Positions 1 to 8,786 of a DNA stretch of 28,827 nt are shown in pieces (position 1 is the stretch's first letter; each line of letters starts with the position of its first letter). A model generated the notes under the pieces. It ran no database searches. It was not told the DNA's origin and saw nothing but the letters and a program-made list of their open reading frames with translations. The DNA is from an uncultured Schaedlerella sp. (GTDB lineage Bacteria; Bacillota; Clostridia; Lachnospirales; Lachnospiraceae), in the NCBI GenBank assembly GCA_934435195.1, contig CAKSAJ010000030.1, positions 1-28,827 of the forward strand. The letters are read 5' to 3'. The position numbers and the translations under genes are program-made.

Positions 1-360
1 AGAAACCATTAGCTTTGGTTGCTTAAACAATTGACCTTAAAAAAATACATTGTGTCCTTGACACGGGGTCCAATTTAAGATACGTTGGTCCCCAAAAGAG
101 TATCTGCGATAGCGAATATCAAGGAAGTGCAGATACATCAGCTGCCAAAAGAGTATCTACGCAAGCAAATAACTGAGAGTCCCCCTCTCCTCATCGTTCC
201 ACCTATCTCAATCACGGTATACCTCCAAGAAAGGAAAGACTATGAACTCCAGCGAATTGGAGTCGGGCTTGCCCGACGAAGCTGAGCAGGAGTGCATAGT
301 CTTTTCTTTCTTAGAGACCGTCGTGAATTAAATAGCAATTTTTCCTAAATCAAATACATT
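1..360. other. Hairpin-rich non-coding region upstream of valS
   Basis: I see no credible gene here. Several inverted repeats lie in a row: GGGGTCCAA with TTGGTCCCC (about 65-93, one mismatch); GTATCTGC with GCAGATAC (100-107 and 129-136, perfect); GAGAG with CTCTC near 175-189; and the long hairpin 227-312 listed separately. The 14-mer CCAAAAGAGTATCT occurs twice, at 92-105 and 145-158. The density of hairpins suggests an intergenic repeat or structured RNA, but I do not recognise a known family. A 66-codon frame at 85-285 has no ribosome binding site and runs through these hairpins, so I treat it as non-coding. Confidence 0.5.
227..312. repeat. Long imperfect hairpin, family 2 copy 1
   Basis: The arms at 227-244 and 295-312 form an 18-bp stem with one G.T pair. 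Two smaller hairpins sit inside: ACTCCA/TGGAGT around 246-263 and CGGGC/GCCCG around 264-275. The 3' half (AAGCTGAG, AGGA, GCATAGTC, TTTCTT) matches the 3' half of the hairpin at 13058-13115, so the two appear related. It could end an upstream transcript, but the run of T typical of an intrinsic terminator is interrupted. Confidence 0.6.
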
Positions 361-368
361 CTAACATC

Positions 369-397
369 TTGACAAAACCTCCCTTGAAAGTTATAGT
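369..397 (+). promoter_or_regulatory. Promoter of valS
   Basis: TTGACA at 369-374 and TATAGT at 392-397 are separated by 17 bp, matching a vegetative sigma-A promoter. An overlapping TATAAT at 397-402 would sit 22 bp from the same -35 and is less likely. Transcription would begin around 404, just before the T-box leader. Confidence 0.7.
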
Positions 398-403
398 ATA
401 ATG

Positions 404-694
404 TGCGTTAGAAGATAGTATTCTAATCAATATGAATAAGATATAAAGATAGTGAAAAAGAGGAGTACGCAATTACTGTCGTCAGAGAGAATCATCCAAA
501 GGCTGTGAGATGATTTCGAAAAAGGGTTGTGGAAGGTAGCTTTGGAATTGGATATTTGAAATGAAGTAGGATATCTCGTGGTTGTTTACGTTATAGAACA
601 AAGAGGTATACAGAAGCGATGTCTGTATATGAACTTAAGGTGGTACCGCGATGATTCGCCCTTTATGTACGAAAGTATATGAAGGGCATTTTTT
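404..694 (+). promoter_or_regulatory. T-box riboswitch leader of valS
   Basis: The T-box core AAGGTGGTACCGCG lies at 637-650. It is followed by an intrinsic terminator (GCCCTTTATGTAC, GAAA loop, GTATATGAAGGGC, T run; 658-694). The stem I region starts around 455 with the AGAGGAGTAC and AGAGAG landmarks typical of T-boxes, and a hairpin ATACAGA/TCTGTAT (607-628) precedes the core. Such leaders bind uncharged tRNA and then favour the antiterminator, so transcription should rise when tRNA-Val is uncharged. A GTA triplet at 566-568, after a GAA, is a possible valine specifier codon; I could not fold stem I rigorously. The start is estimated from the promoter. Confidence 0.9.
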
Positions 695-783
695 ATTGAA
701 AATTCCACTTTATGTGAAAAAATTGTGACTCATAGTGACAAATCAAAAAAAATAAAATAATATGAAAACAAAAGGAGGACATC

Positions 784-3441
784 ATGAAAATTGTGAGTAA
801 AGAACTGGCAAAAACTTATGATCCAAAAGCAATTGAGCAAAAGACATATGAAAGATGGTGTGAGAACAAATATTTTCATGCGGAAGTAGACCGCAGTAAG
901 AAACCATTTACAACGGTAATGCCACCACCGAATATTACCGGTAAGCTTCATATGGGACATGCGTTAGACAATACATTACAGGATATTCTGATCCGTTATA
1001 AGAGAATGCAGGGATACAATGCATTATGGATTCCGGGAACAGACCATGCTGCTATTTCTACAGAAGTAAAAGTAACAAATCAGTTAAAGGCAGAAGGAAT
1101 TGACAAGAAAGAACTTGGACGTGAAGGATTCCTGGAGCGTACATGGCAGTGGAAAGAAGAGTATGCAGGAACAATTGAAAATCAGTTGAAGAAACTGGGG
1201 ATTTCCTGCGACTGGGACAGAGAGCGTTTTACAATGGACGAGGGATGTTCTAAAGCTGTAGAGGAAGTATTTATCAATCTGTATGAAAAAGGATATATTT
1301 ACAAAGGCTCTCGTATCATTAACTGGTGTCCGAAGTGTAAGACATCGTTGTCTGATGCAGAGGTAGAACATGAAGAGCAGAATGGTAATTTCTGGCATAT
1401 TAAGTATCCAATCGTAGGAACAGACAGATTCCTTGAGATTGCTACAACACGTCCAGAGACCATGCTTGGAGATAGTGCAATCGCCGTACATCCGGATGAT
1501 GAGAGATATAAAGATATCGTTGGTAAGAATGTATTGCTTCCATTGGTTAACAAAGAAATTCCAATTGTTGCAGATTATTATGTAGATAAAGAATTTGGAA
1601 CCGGTGCGGTTAAGATCACACCTGCACATGACCCGAATGACTTTGAAGTTGGAAAACGTCATAATCTTCCAGAGATCAATATCATGAATGATGATGCTAC
1701 AATCAATGATAAAGGTGGCAAATATGCAGGAATGGACCGCTATGAAGCAAGAAAAGCAATCGTAGCTGATCTGGATGCACAGGGATATCTTGTGAAAGTA
1801 GTTCCACATTCTCACAATGTAGGAACACATGACCGTTGCGGAACAACAGTAGAGCCATTGATCAAACAGCAGTGGTTTGTAAAGATGGAAGAGCTTGCAA
1901 AACCAGCGATTGAAGCGTTAAAGAGCGGAGAATTAAAGTTTGTTCCAGAACGTTTTGATAAGATTTATCTGCATTGGCTTGAGAATATCAAAGACTGGTG
2001 TATTTCACGTCAGATCTGGTGGGGACACAGAATTCCTGCATATTATTGTGATGAATGCGGTGAATTTGTGGTTGCAAAAGAAGCACCGGAAAAATGCCCA
2101 CATTGTGGATGTACACATTTCACACAGGATGAAGATACTCTGGATACATGGTTTAGTTCAGCATTGTGGCCATTCTCTACACTTGGCTGGCCGGAGAAAA
2201 CAGAAGATTTGGATTACTTCTATCCAACAGATGTACTTGTAACAGGATATGATATCATTTTCTTCTGGGTAATCCGTATGGTATTCTCAGGAATTGAGCA
2301 TACAGGTAAGTGCCCATTTAATACAGTATTGATCCATGGACTGGTTCGTGATTCGCAGGGACGTAAGATGAGTAAATCTCTTGGAAATGGTATCGATCCA
2401 CTGGAGATCATCGATCAGTATGGTGCAGACGCACTTCGTCTGACACTGGTTACAGGTAATGCACCTGGTAATGATATGCGTTTCTACAATGAACGTGTTG
2501 AGGCAAGCCGTAATTTTGCAAATAAAGTATGGAATGCATCTCGATTCATTATGATGAATATGGAGAAAAATGTAGTAGAAGAGCCGGAAGATTTCTTGTT
2601 AAAACCGGCAGACAGATGGATTCTTTCAAAAGTAAACAGTCTGACAAAAGAAATGACAGAGAACATGGACAAATTTGAACTCGGAATCGCAGTTCAGAAA
2701 GTACATGATTTCATCTGGGATGAGTTCTGTGACTGGTATGTAGAGATTGCAAAATATCGTATTTATCATGCAGAAGAGGATTCACAGTCAGCACAGTGCG
2801 TTCTGTGGGTGCTTAAGACAGTGCTTGGGCAGGCATTGAAATTACTTCATCCATTTATGCCATTTATTACAGAAGAGATTTATGGTGCACTTGTACCGGA
2901 GGAAGAATCTTTGATGATGTCTGAATGGCCGGAGTATAAGGAAGAGTGGGAATTCCCGAGAGCAACAGAGGTAATGGAACATGTAAAAGCAATTACACGC
3001 GGAATCAGAAATATGCGTGCAGAGATGAATGTTCCAAACAATAAACGTACAAAAGTTTATATTGTCAGCAGCAATAAATCCTTAATGGAAGCTCTGGAAG
3101 TATTTAAGAATTCTGTAAAACCACTGATGCTTGCAAGTGATGTTATTCTTCACTACGAAAAGAAAGATGTTGCAGATGATGCGGTATCGATCGTAGTTCC
3201 GGGAGCAACTGTATATCTTCCGATGGAAGAGCTGGTTGATTTTGAGCAGGAATTAGAGCGTCTGAAAAAAGAAGAAGAGAAGCTCACAAAAGAAATCGCA
3301 AGAGCGAAGGGTATGCTTTCAAATGAACGTTTTGTAAGCAAAGCACCGGAAGCAAAAGTACAGGAAGAAAAAGAGAAACTGGAAAAATATACACAGATGC
3401 TGGCACAGGTTCAGGAACGTCTGGAAGGATTAAAGCGATAG
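784..3441 (+). CDS. valS: Valine--tRNA ligase
   Basis: Cytosolic class I aminoacyl-tRNA synthetase that charges tRNA-Val with valine. The 885-residue length is normal. The ATP-binding HIGH signature appears as HMGH at residues 56-59 after PPPNITGKL, and KMSKS is at 528-532. The editing domain lies between them. Two Cys pairs (C182/C185 and the CxxC...CxxC block from about C422) resemble zinc-binding knuckles found in some ValRS. The last 65 or so residues are the Glu/Lys-rich C-terminal coiled coil typical of ValRS. AGGAGG at 773-778 supports the start. Expression is controlled by the T-box leader and ends at the terminator at 3484-3522. ValRS is favoured over IleRS by the coiled coil and the motif context. 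Confidence 0.97.
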   Translation: MKIVSKELAKTYDPKAIEQKTYERWCENKYFHAEVDRSKKPFTTVMPPPNITGKLHMGHALDNTLQDILIRYKRMQGYNALWIPGTDHAAISTEVKVTNQLKAEGIDKKELGREGFLERTWQWKEEYAGTIENQLKKLGISCDWDRERFTMDEGCSKAVEEVFINLYEKGYIYKGSRIINWCPKCKTSLSDAEVEHEEQNGNFWHIKYPIVGTDRFLEIATTRPETMLGDSAIAVHPDDERYKDIVGKNVLLPLVNKEIPIVADYYVDKEFGTGAVKITPAHDPNDFEVGKRHNLPEINIMNDDATINDKGGKYAGMDRYEARKAIVADLDAQGYLVKVVPHSHNVGTHDRCGTTVEPLIKQQWFVKMEELAKPAIEALKSGELKFVPERFDKIYLHWLENIKDWCISRQIWWGHRIPAYYCDECGEFVVAKEAPEKCPHCGCTHFTQDEDTLDTWFSSALWPFSTLGWPEKTEDLDYFYPTDVLVTGYDIIFFWVIRMVFSGIEHTGKCPFNTVLIHGLVRDSQGRKMSKSLGNGIDPLEIIDQYGADALRLTLVTGNAPGNDMRFYNERVEASRNFANKVWNASRFIMMNMEKNVVEEPEDFLLKPADRWILSKVNSLTKEMTENMDKFELGIAVQKVHDFIWDEFCDWYVEIAKYRIYHAEEDSQSAQCVLWVLKTVLGQALKLLHPFMPFITEEIYGALVPEEESLMMSEWPEYKEEWEFPRATEVMEHVKAITRGIRNMRAEMNVPNNKRTKVYIVSSNKSLMEALEVFKNSVKPLMLASDVILHYEKKDVADDAVSIVVPGATVYLPMEELVDFEQELERLKKEEEKLTKEIARAKGMLSNERFVSKAPEAKVQEEKEKLEKYTQMLAQVQERLEGLKR

Positions 3442-3483
3442 AATATACAGATTTAAAATGTCTGTAAATGATATATCTGAGAT

Positions 3484-3522
3484 GGGGATGGATTGACAGT
3501 ATGTGTTGATTATCCCCGTTTT
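3484..3522 (+). terminator. Intrinsic terminator after valS
   Basis: GGGGAT (3484-3489) pairs with ATCCCC (3512-3517). Inside, ATTGACA pairs with TGTTGAT through two G.T pairs. GTTTT follows. It lies 43 bp after the valS stop and separates valS from the next gene. Confidence 0.65.
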
Positions 3523-3600
3523 GGACATTTTGGAACAATGTCTTATAGACTAAAAAACATGTAAGAGATAACGTGACAGATTAGAACAGAGAGGATATCA

Positions 3601-5817
3601 ATGAAGAAGGTGCATATAAAAAAGCCGGATATCAAAGGTACATTTCATAAGATAAAAAATTTGAAAAAGGAAGATATCAAGGCACATTGGAAAGAGAGTA
3701 AAGCACGACGACAACGAATTCTTGAGGAAAGAAGAAACAGCAAGTTTGCAAAGAAGATGCAGCCGGTGTACCGATTTATGAATCGATTTTCGCTGGTATT
3801 TCATTTCCTTTTAGCATGTATTTTGAATTTCTTTATAGAGGGGATTTCAAGACATTCGTTGATTCAGGCATGGCTCTATATGATAGAGACGCCAAAGGTA
3901 TTTTTGTTCAATGCTTATCTGATATTTGCAACATTGATGATTGTATATCTGGTGAGGCGACGGGTATTTGCCCGTATTCTGATTAGTGTATTCTGGCTGA
4001 TACTGGGTATTACAAATGGGTATATGTTGATGAAACGTGTAACACCATTTAATGCACAGGATTTAAAAGTATTGTCAGATGCCATTTCGTTGACAGGAAA
4101 TTATTTTGGAAAAATGGAATTGATCATGTTGATCATTGGAATCATTGCAGTAGTAATATGGGTGATTTCAATGTGGAGACGTGGTGGACAGTATACCGGT
4201 AAGATGCATAGAATTGCTGCATTTTGTGGGTTGATCGTAAGTTTACTGGGATATGTTGTACTTACGGATGTGGCAATTGATAAACGTGTAATTTCAAATT
4301 ACTTTGGAAATATTGCGTTTGCTTATGAAGATTATGGATTTCCATACTGTTTTACAGCGAGTGTATTTAATACAGGAATATCCGAACCGGCAGGTTACAG
4401 CAAAGAGACGATGGAAGCCATCAATAAAGATGGTGCGTTGAATGTAAGTGAGACAAGTCTGTCAGATGAAAATAAACCGAACATTCTATTTGTACAGTTA
4501 GAGTCTTATTTCGATCCGACAGAGGTAGAATGGCTGCAGTTTTCAGAAGATCCAATTCCGAATCTGCGTAAATTATACAGTGAATATTCATCAGGATATT
4601 TTAAGGTACCATCTGTAGGAGCGGGAACTGCAAATACTGAGTTCGAGGTGCTTACAGGAATGAGTATGCGTTTCTTCGGACCGGGAGAGTATCCATATAA
4701 AACTTATGCAAAGACAAAAGTAATTGAAAGTGCGGCATCGTCACTGGAAAAATTGGGATACGGTGCGGAGGCACTTCATAATAATACAGGTAATTTCTAC
4801 AGCCGTGCACAAGTTTATAATCATATGGGATTTGACCATTACACAAGCAAAGAATTTATGAATGTGCTGCAGACAACACCAAAAGGATGGGCAACGGACG
4901 ATATTCTTGTCCCGCATATTTTAGAATCAATGGATACAACGAAGCAGCAGGATTTCGTTATGACAATCAGTGTTCAGGGACATGGAGATTATCCGACAGA
5001 AAAAGTTCTGGACGATCCGGAAATTGTTGTAAGCGGCGTGGAAGATGAAGGAAAGCGGAATGCATGGGAATATTATGTAAATGAAGTTCATGAGATGGAC
5101 AAATTTGCGGGTCAGTTGATTGAAGCATTAGAAAAACGCGGAGAGCCGACAGTGGTTGTATTTTATGGAGATCATCTTCCAACAATGGGACTTGAAGCAA
5201 AAGATATGAAGAGCAAATATCTTTATAATACAAATTATGTTATCTGGGATAACATCGGATTGGAAAAGAAAGACGGGAATTATGCTGCATATCAGATCAT
5301 GGCAGAAGTGTTTGATCGTTTAGATATCCATACAGGAACATTCTTTAATTACCATCAGCAGAGAAAAGATACAAAGAATTATCTGGCAGATCTTGAACTG
5401 CTCCAGTATGATGTTTTATATGGAAATCAGTATGTATATGAAAATACAGGTAAGCCGATCACAGAAGGTCATATGGTCATGGGTGTGAAAGATACATCTA
5501 TTTCGGATATTGTGGAACAGTTGGATGGAACTTATAGTATTTATGGAGAGAATTTTACAAAATATAGTAAGATATATATCAACGATGAGAAACAGACAAG
5601 TTCATTTTTGAATAATACACGAATTGACCTAAAGGAAGCAGAATTACAAGATGGCGATGTGCTTTATGTGGCGCAGGTTGGTTCAAGTAATACGATTTTC
5701 AGGACGTCTAAGAAATATGAGTATAAAGACGGAGCATTAAAGGAACTTCCGACAGATCCGGATGACCCGGAAACAGGAAGAAATGCATTTGTAGGAAAAG
5801 ACGCAGGAGAGCAATAA
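3601..5817 (+). CDS. LtaS-family membrane sulfatase-fold phosphotransferase
   Basis: Probable lipoteichoic-acid-synthase-like enzyme that moves phosphoglycerol or a similar group at the outer membrane face. A basic cytoplasmic N terminus of about 60 residues is followed by five membrane segments (roughly 64-84, 100-118, 124-144, 172-192 and 205-224) and an extracellular alkaline-phosphatase-fold domain. Family landmarks are NILFVQLES (E301), GAGTANTEFE with likely nucleophile T343, GHGDYP (H461) and FYGDH (D524, H525). Residues about 625-705 form an extra beta-rich, Ig/IPT-like C-terminal segment. At 738 residues it is longer than classical LtaS. It starts after GAGAGGATATCA. Its TAA shares a base with the folC ATG (TAATG), implying coupled translation. 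The true substrate is unknown. Confidence 0.88.
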   Translation: MKKVHIKKPDIKGTFHKIKNLKKEDIKAHWKESKARRQRILEERRNSKFAKKMQPVYRFMNRFSLVFHFLLACILNFFIEGISRHSLIQAWLYMIETPKVFLFNAYLIFATLMIVYLVRRRVFARILISVFWLILGITNGYMLMKRVTPFNAQDLKVLSDAISLTGNYFGKMELIMLIIGIIAVVIWVISMWRRGGQYTGKMHRIAAFCGLIVSLLGYVVLTDVAIDKRVISNYFGNIAFAYEDYGFPYCFTASVFNTGISEPAGYSKETMEAINKDGALNVSETSLSDENKPNILFVQLESYFDPTEVEWLQFSEDPIPNLRKLYSEYSSGYFKVPSVGAGTANTEFEVLTGMSMRFFGPGEYPYKTYAKTKVIESAASSLEKLGYGAEALHNNTGNFYSRAQVYNHMGFDHYTSKEFMNVLQTTPKGWATDDILVPHILESMDTTKQQDFVMTISVQGHGDYPTEKVLDDPEIVVSGVEDEGKRNAWEYYVNEVHEMDKFAGQLIEALEKRGEPTVVVFYGDHLPTMGLEAKDMKSKYLYNTNYVIWDNIGLEKKDGNYAAYQIMAEVFDRLDIHTGTFFNYHQQRKDTKNYLADLELLQYDVLYGNQYVYENTGKPITEGHMVMGVKDTSISDIVEQLDGTYSIYGENFTKYSKIYINDEKQTSSFLNNTRIDLKEAELQDGDVLYVAQVGSSNTIFRTSKKYEYKDGALKELPTDPDDPETGRNAFVGKDAGEQ

Positions 5818-7112
5818 TGACCTATGATAAGGCAGTGGAATACATCAATGAGATTCCGAAATTTACAAAAAAAAATACGCCGGAGCATACGAAAGAGTTT
5901 TTAAAGAGACTTGGAAATCCACAGGATAGCTTAAAGGTGATCCATGTTGCAGGAACAAATGGAAAAGGTTCCGTGAGTTCCTATCTGGATGCGATGCTTC
6001 GTGCCCAGGGGAAGACAGTTGGACTTGCATTGTCTCCTCATTTGGTGAAAATGAATGAAAGAATTGTAATCAATCATCAAATGGTCGATGATGATACATT
6101 TCTAAATGTATTTGAACAAGTCAAAGAAAAAGTAGAAGGGATGGTGGAAGATGGTCTTCCACATCCTACTTTTTTCGAGTTTTTATTTGGAATGGTACTG
6201 ACCGCATTTGCACAGGCAAAGGTAGAGTATGCAGTGCTTGAAACGGGTCTGGGAGGAAGGCTGGATGCAACGAATTGTGTTGAATATCCAATCTGTTCAG
6301 TGATCACATCAATTGGAATGGATCACATGCAGTATCTTGGCAATACATTGGAAGAAATTGCCACAGAGAAGGCTGGAATCTTAAAAAATGATGTACCGGC
6401 TTTTTACATTGAAGGGCAAAAAGAAAGCAATCAGGTGATTGAAAAACGTGCAAAAGAACTTGGGATTCCATGTAAAAAAGTCTCGAAAAATGCGTTCGAA
6501 ATTCTTGAAAATGACGAGAAATATATTGCATTTTCATGTGCAAATGCGTATTATGGAGATGTTACATGGAAACTAAACAACACCGGACGATATCAGGCAG
6601 AGAATGCAATGCTTGCGTTGGAGGTAATGCGTTATTTGTTTGGTGCGAAAGGAGAACTACAAAAGTGGCAGGAAACACTTAGCGAATGTAAAGTAGGTGG
6701 ACGAATGGAAGAAGTTCTCCCACATATTTACATTGACGGGGCACATAATATCAGTGCGATCGAAAGATTTGTTGAGAGTGTTCCAAAGAATACTACAGGA
6801 ATTGGAATTTTATTTTCTGTGGTAGAAGATAAAGATTATGAGGAAATGATTGCTTGTCTTTGTCAGCATGTGGATGCAGATTTTTTTGTGATCACACATA
6901 TAGCAGATAAGCGTGCGGCAGATACAGAAAAGTTAGCAGAGATATTTCGTCAATATACAGAAAAACCGGTTCTTGTGCAGGATTCATTGAAGGATGCATG
7001 GAACTATGTGACGTCCAATCAGAAAGACAGGACAATTTATTGTCTGGGATCTTTGTATCTGGTGGGGATGGTCAAAGCTTTGATAGAGGAGGAGTCAAAT
7101 GCTAGATTTTGA
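5817..7112 (+). CDS. folC: Folylpolyglutamate synthase / dihydrofolate synthase
   Basis: Cytosolic Mur-ligase-family enzyme that adds glutamate to folates, and in bifunctional forms makes dihydrofolate from dihydropteroate. The ATP-binding loop is VAGTNGKGS (residues 44-52). SPHLVKMNERI, ETGLGGRLDATN and GMDHMQYLGNTLEEIATEKAGI are standard FolC motifs, and YIDGAHN is the C-terminal domain signature. The 431 residues are normal for the family. The start overlaps the stop of the sulfatase gene by one base, and the 3' end overlaps the small ORF at 7099. Whether both activities are present cannot be read from the sequence. Confidence 0.95.
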   Translation: MTYDKAVEYINEIPKFTKKNTPEHTKEFLKRLGNPQDSLKVIHVAGTNGKGSVSSYLDAMLRAQGKTVGLALSPHLVKMNERIVINHQMVDDDTFLNVFEQVKEKVEGMVEDGLPHPTFFEFLFGMVLTAFAQAKVEYAVLETGLGGRLDATNCVEYPICSVITSIGMDHMQYLGNTLEEIATEKAGILKNDVPAFYIEGQKESNQVIEKRAKELGIPCKKVSKNAFEILENDEKYIAFSCANAYYGDVTWKLNNTGRYQAENAMLALEVMRYLFGAKGELQKWQETLSECKVGGRMEEVLPHIYIDGAHNISAIERFVESVPKNTTGIGILFSVVEDKDYEEMIACLCQHVDADFFVITHIADKRAADTEKLAEIFRQYTEKPVLVQDSLKDAWNYVTSNQKDRTIYCLGSLYLVGMVKALIEEESNARF

Positions 7113-7236
7113 AGAAGAACTGAAGAAGTTTAAACCAAGTCTGGAAGTAGAAGATATTGAAGATGCCGTTTATCAGGAAGAGATGACAGATGTGATGGAC
7201 CTCCTGAATAAGGTAATGGATCAACAGAAAAATTAG
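7099..7236 (+). CDS. Small acidic protein of 45 residues, unknown function
   Basis: This ORF begins MLDFEEELKKFKPSLEVEDI and ends DLLNKVMDQQKN. It overlaps the last 14 bases of folC in another frame. It has an excellent ribosome binding site (AGGAGG at 7088-7093, six bases before the ATG) and stops 20 bases before the TPR gene. It is strongly acidic and should be mainly helical, with no membrane segment or signal peptide. The position and ribosome binding site argue for a real coding gene in this operon. I do not recognise a family and assign no function. Confidence 0.75.
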   Translation: MLDFEEELKKFKPSLEVEDIEDAVYQEEMTDVMDLLNKVMDQQKN

Positions 7237-7256
7237 AAAGATTATGGTGAGCATAG

Positions 7257-8615
7257 ATGGACTATACGAAGAAAATCATGCATTGTTCCAATTATTGGTA
7301 CAATGATGGCCTGAGAAAAGCGCAGATTCGGGATTTATCGGGAGCGATTCTCTCACTTCGACAAAGTTTACAATATAATAAGGGGAATATTGCTGCCAGA
7401 AATCTACTTGGATTAGTTTATTATGGCAGGGGAGAAGTAGCAGAGGCACTGGTAGAGTGGATCATTAGTAAGAATTTGAAACCACGTGATAATATTGCAA
7501 ATGAATATATACAGCGTGTTCAGGATTCATCCAGACGACTGGAGGCTATGGATCATGCGATTCAGGTGTATAATCAATGTCTGCAGTTATGTAGACAGGG
7601 AAGCATTGATATGGCAATTTTGAAATTGAGACAGGTTATCGGAGGGCATCCGACCTTTGTTAAAGCATATCAATTGCTTGCATTGATCTATATTCAGGAT
7701 GGACAATATCCGAAAGCAAACTCATTGCTTCGCACTGCATCCAAACTGGATACAACCAATGCAACTACGTTGCGTTATATGCATGAACTCGAACTGCATC
7801 GAAGTAAGGTGCCAGCAAGGTCAGACAAGAAAAAAGAAAAGAGAAAAAAGAAAAATTCTGTGGAATATAAGGATGGCAATGAAACAATCATTCAGCCGGC
7901 ATATCATATAGTAAAGACGATTGCAGGAAAATTTACAATTATGAATATTATAATTGGAGCATTGATCGGAGCGATGATTGTCTGGTATCTTATTGTTCCA
8001 TCAGTCAATCAGTCAAAGTCAGAGAAGACAAATAAGCAGATTATTGAATACAGTGAGCAGATTAATGCCATGAAGGCACAAATCAGTGCGATGACAAGAA
8101 CGCTGGACAATTATCGTACAGCGGGTAGCGATTCGGAGGCAGCAGCACAGAATGCTGCAAGTACTTCTGACAGTTATGAGAATTTGATGTCTGCATCGAC
8201 ACAATATAATTCGGGCAATTATACTTATGATGTGATTGCAGATTCGCTTTTGAATGTTAACCGTGATCTGCTTGGAGCATCCGGGCAGGAGATGTATGAT
8301 GAGATGACAGGAGAGGTTTATCCATCTGCCTGTGAGATTAAATACGAAGCCGGAATAGAGGCACTGAATGTTGCAAATTATAGCTCTGCTATAGACAATT
8401 TGTCTAAAGTTGTAAGAATGAATGCTGATTACGATGACGGAGGCGCAAGACTTAATTTAGGTATTGCATATCTAAGAAGCGGAGATAATGACAATGCAAT
8501 TGCCAATTTCCAGGCTGTAGTTCAGGAATATCCAGATACAGATTATGCACAGGAAGCAACAAACAATCTGAATATGATTTCACAGAGTACTGAAGAAGCA
8601 CAGAAAACAGAATAA
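7257..8615 (+). CDS. Membrane-anchored TPR-repeat protein
   Basis: The 452-residue protein has TPR-like helical repeats at about 1-180 (for example ILSLRQSLQYNKGNIAARNLLG and ILKLRQVI). A Lys-rich linker (191-200) and one membrane segment (about 229-249) follow, then a coiled-coil and Ser/Ala-rich stretch (about 255-320) and two more TPR-like repeats near the C terminus (365-440). The basic linker before the membrane segment predicts a cytoplasmic N-terminal scaffold and an extracytoplasmic C-terminal one. This suggests a cell-envelope scaffold rather than an enzyme. It is the last gene before the terminator at 8661-8703. The start has only a weak GGTGAG upstream, so it may rely on coupling to the small ORF. 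The binding partner is unknown. Confidence 0.8.
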   Translation: MDYTKKIMHCSNYWYNDGLRKAQIRDLSGAILSLRQSLQYNKGNIAARNLLGLVYYGRGEVAEALVEWIISKNLKPRDNIANEYIQRVQDSSRRLEAMDHAIQVYNQCLQLCRQGSIDMAILKLRQVIGGHPTFVKAYQLLALIYIQDGQYPKANSLLRTASKLDTTNATTLRYMHELELHRSKVPARSDKKKEKRKKKNSVEYKDGNETIIQPAYHIVKTIAGKFTIMNIIIGALIGAMIVWYLIVPSVNQSKSEKTNKQIIEYSEQINAMKAQISAMTRTLDNYRTAGSDSEAAAQNAASTSDSYENLMSASTQYNSGNYTYDVIADSLLNVNRDLLGASGQEMYDEMTGEVYPSACEIKYEAGIEALNVANYSSAIDNLSKVVRMNADYDDGGARLNLGIAYLRSGDNDNAIANFQAVVQEYPDTDYAQEATNNLNMISQSTEEAQKTE

Positions 8616-8660
8616 TAAGTTTCCGGATATTTGCAATATAACGGAAGAGAAGAATATACA

Positions 8661-8703
8661 AAAGAGGTAATTATGTAGAAGATGCATAATTCCCTCTTTT
8701 TTC
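8661..8703 (+). terminator. Intrinsic terminator after TPR gene
   Basis: AAAGAGG...AATTATG pairs with CATAATT...CCTCTTT, with one internal mismatch, followed by a T run. It separates the folC-TPR operon from the spoIIA operon. Confidence 0.8.
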
Positions 8704-8786
8704 TTTTACAAATACAAAGAAGAAAGTGTGAAATACTGAAGGTGAAAGATTGTAATACGAAAAAATATGACAGGAGGTAGAACAAG

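Noticed and set aside
85..285. 66-codon ORF before valS
   Set aside because: No ribosome binding site, and it runs through several inverted repeats; the protein has no recognisable features.
1084..1830. 248-codon minus-strand ORF inside valS
   Set aside because: Antisense shadow of valS; Cys/Ile/Phe-rich composition, no ribosome binding site.
8704..8786. Sigma-H promoter and Spo0A box before spoIIAA
   Set aside because: Expected from relatives, but no stretch matched the consensus well enough to report.
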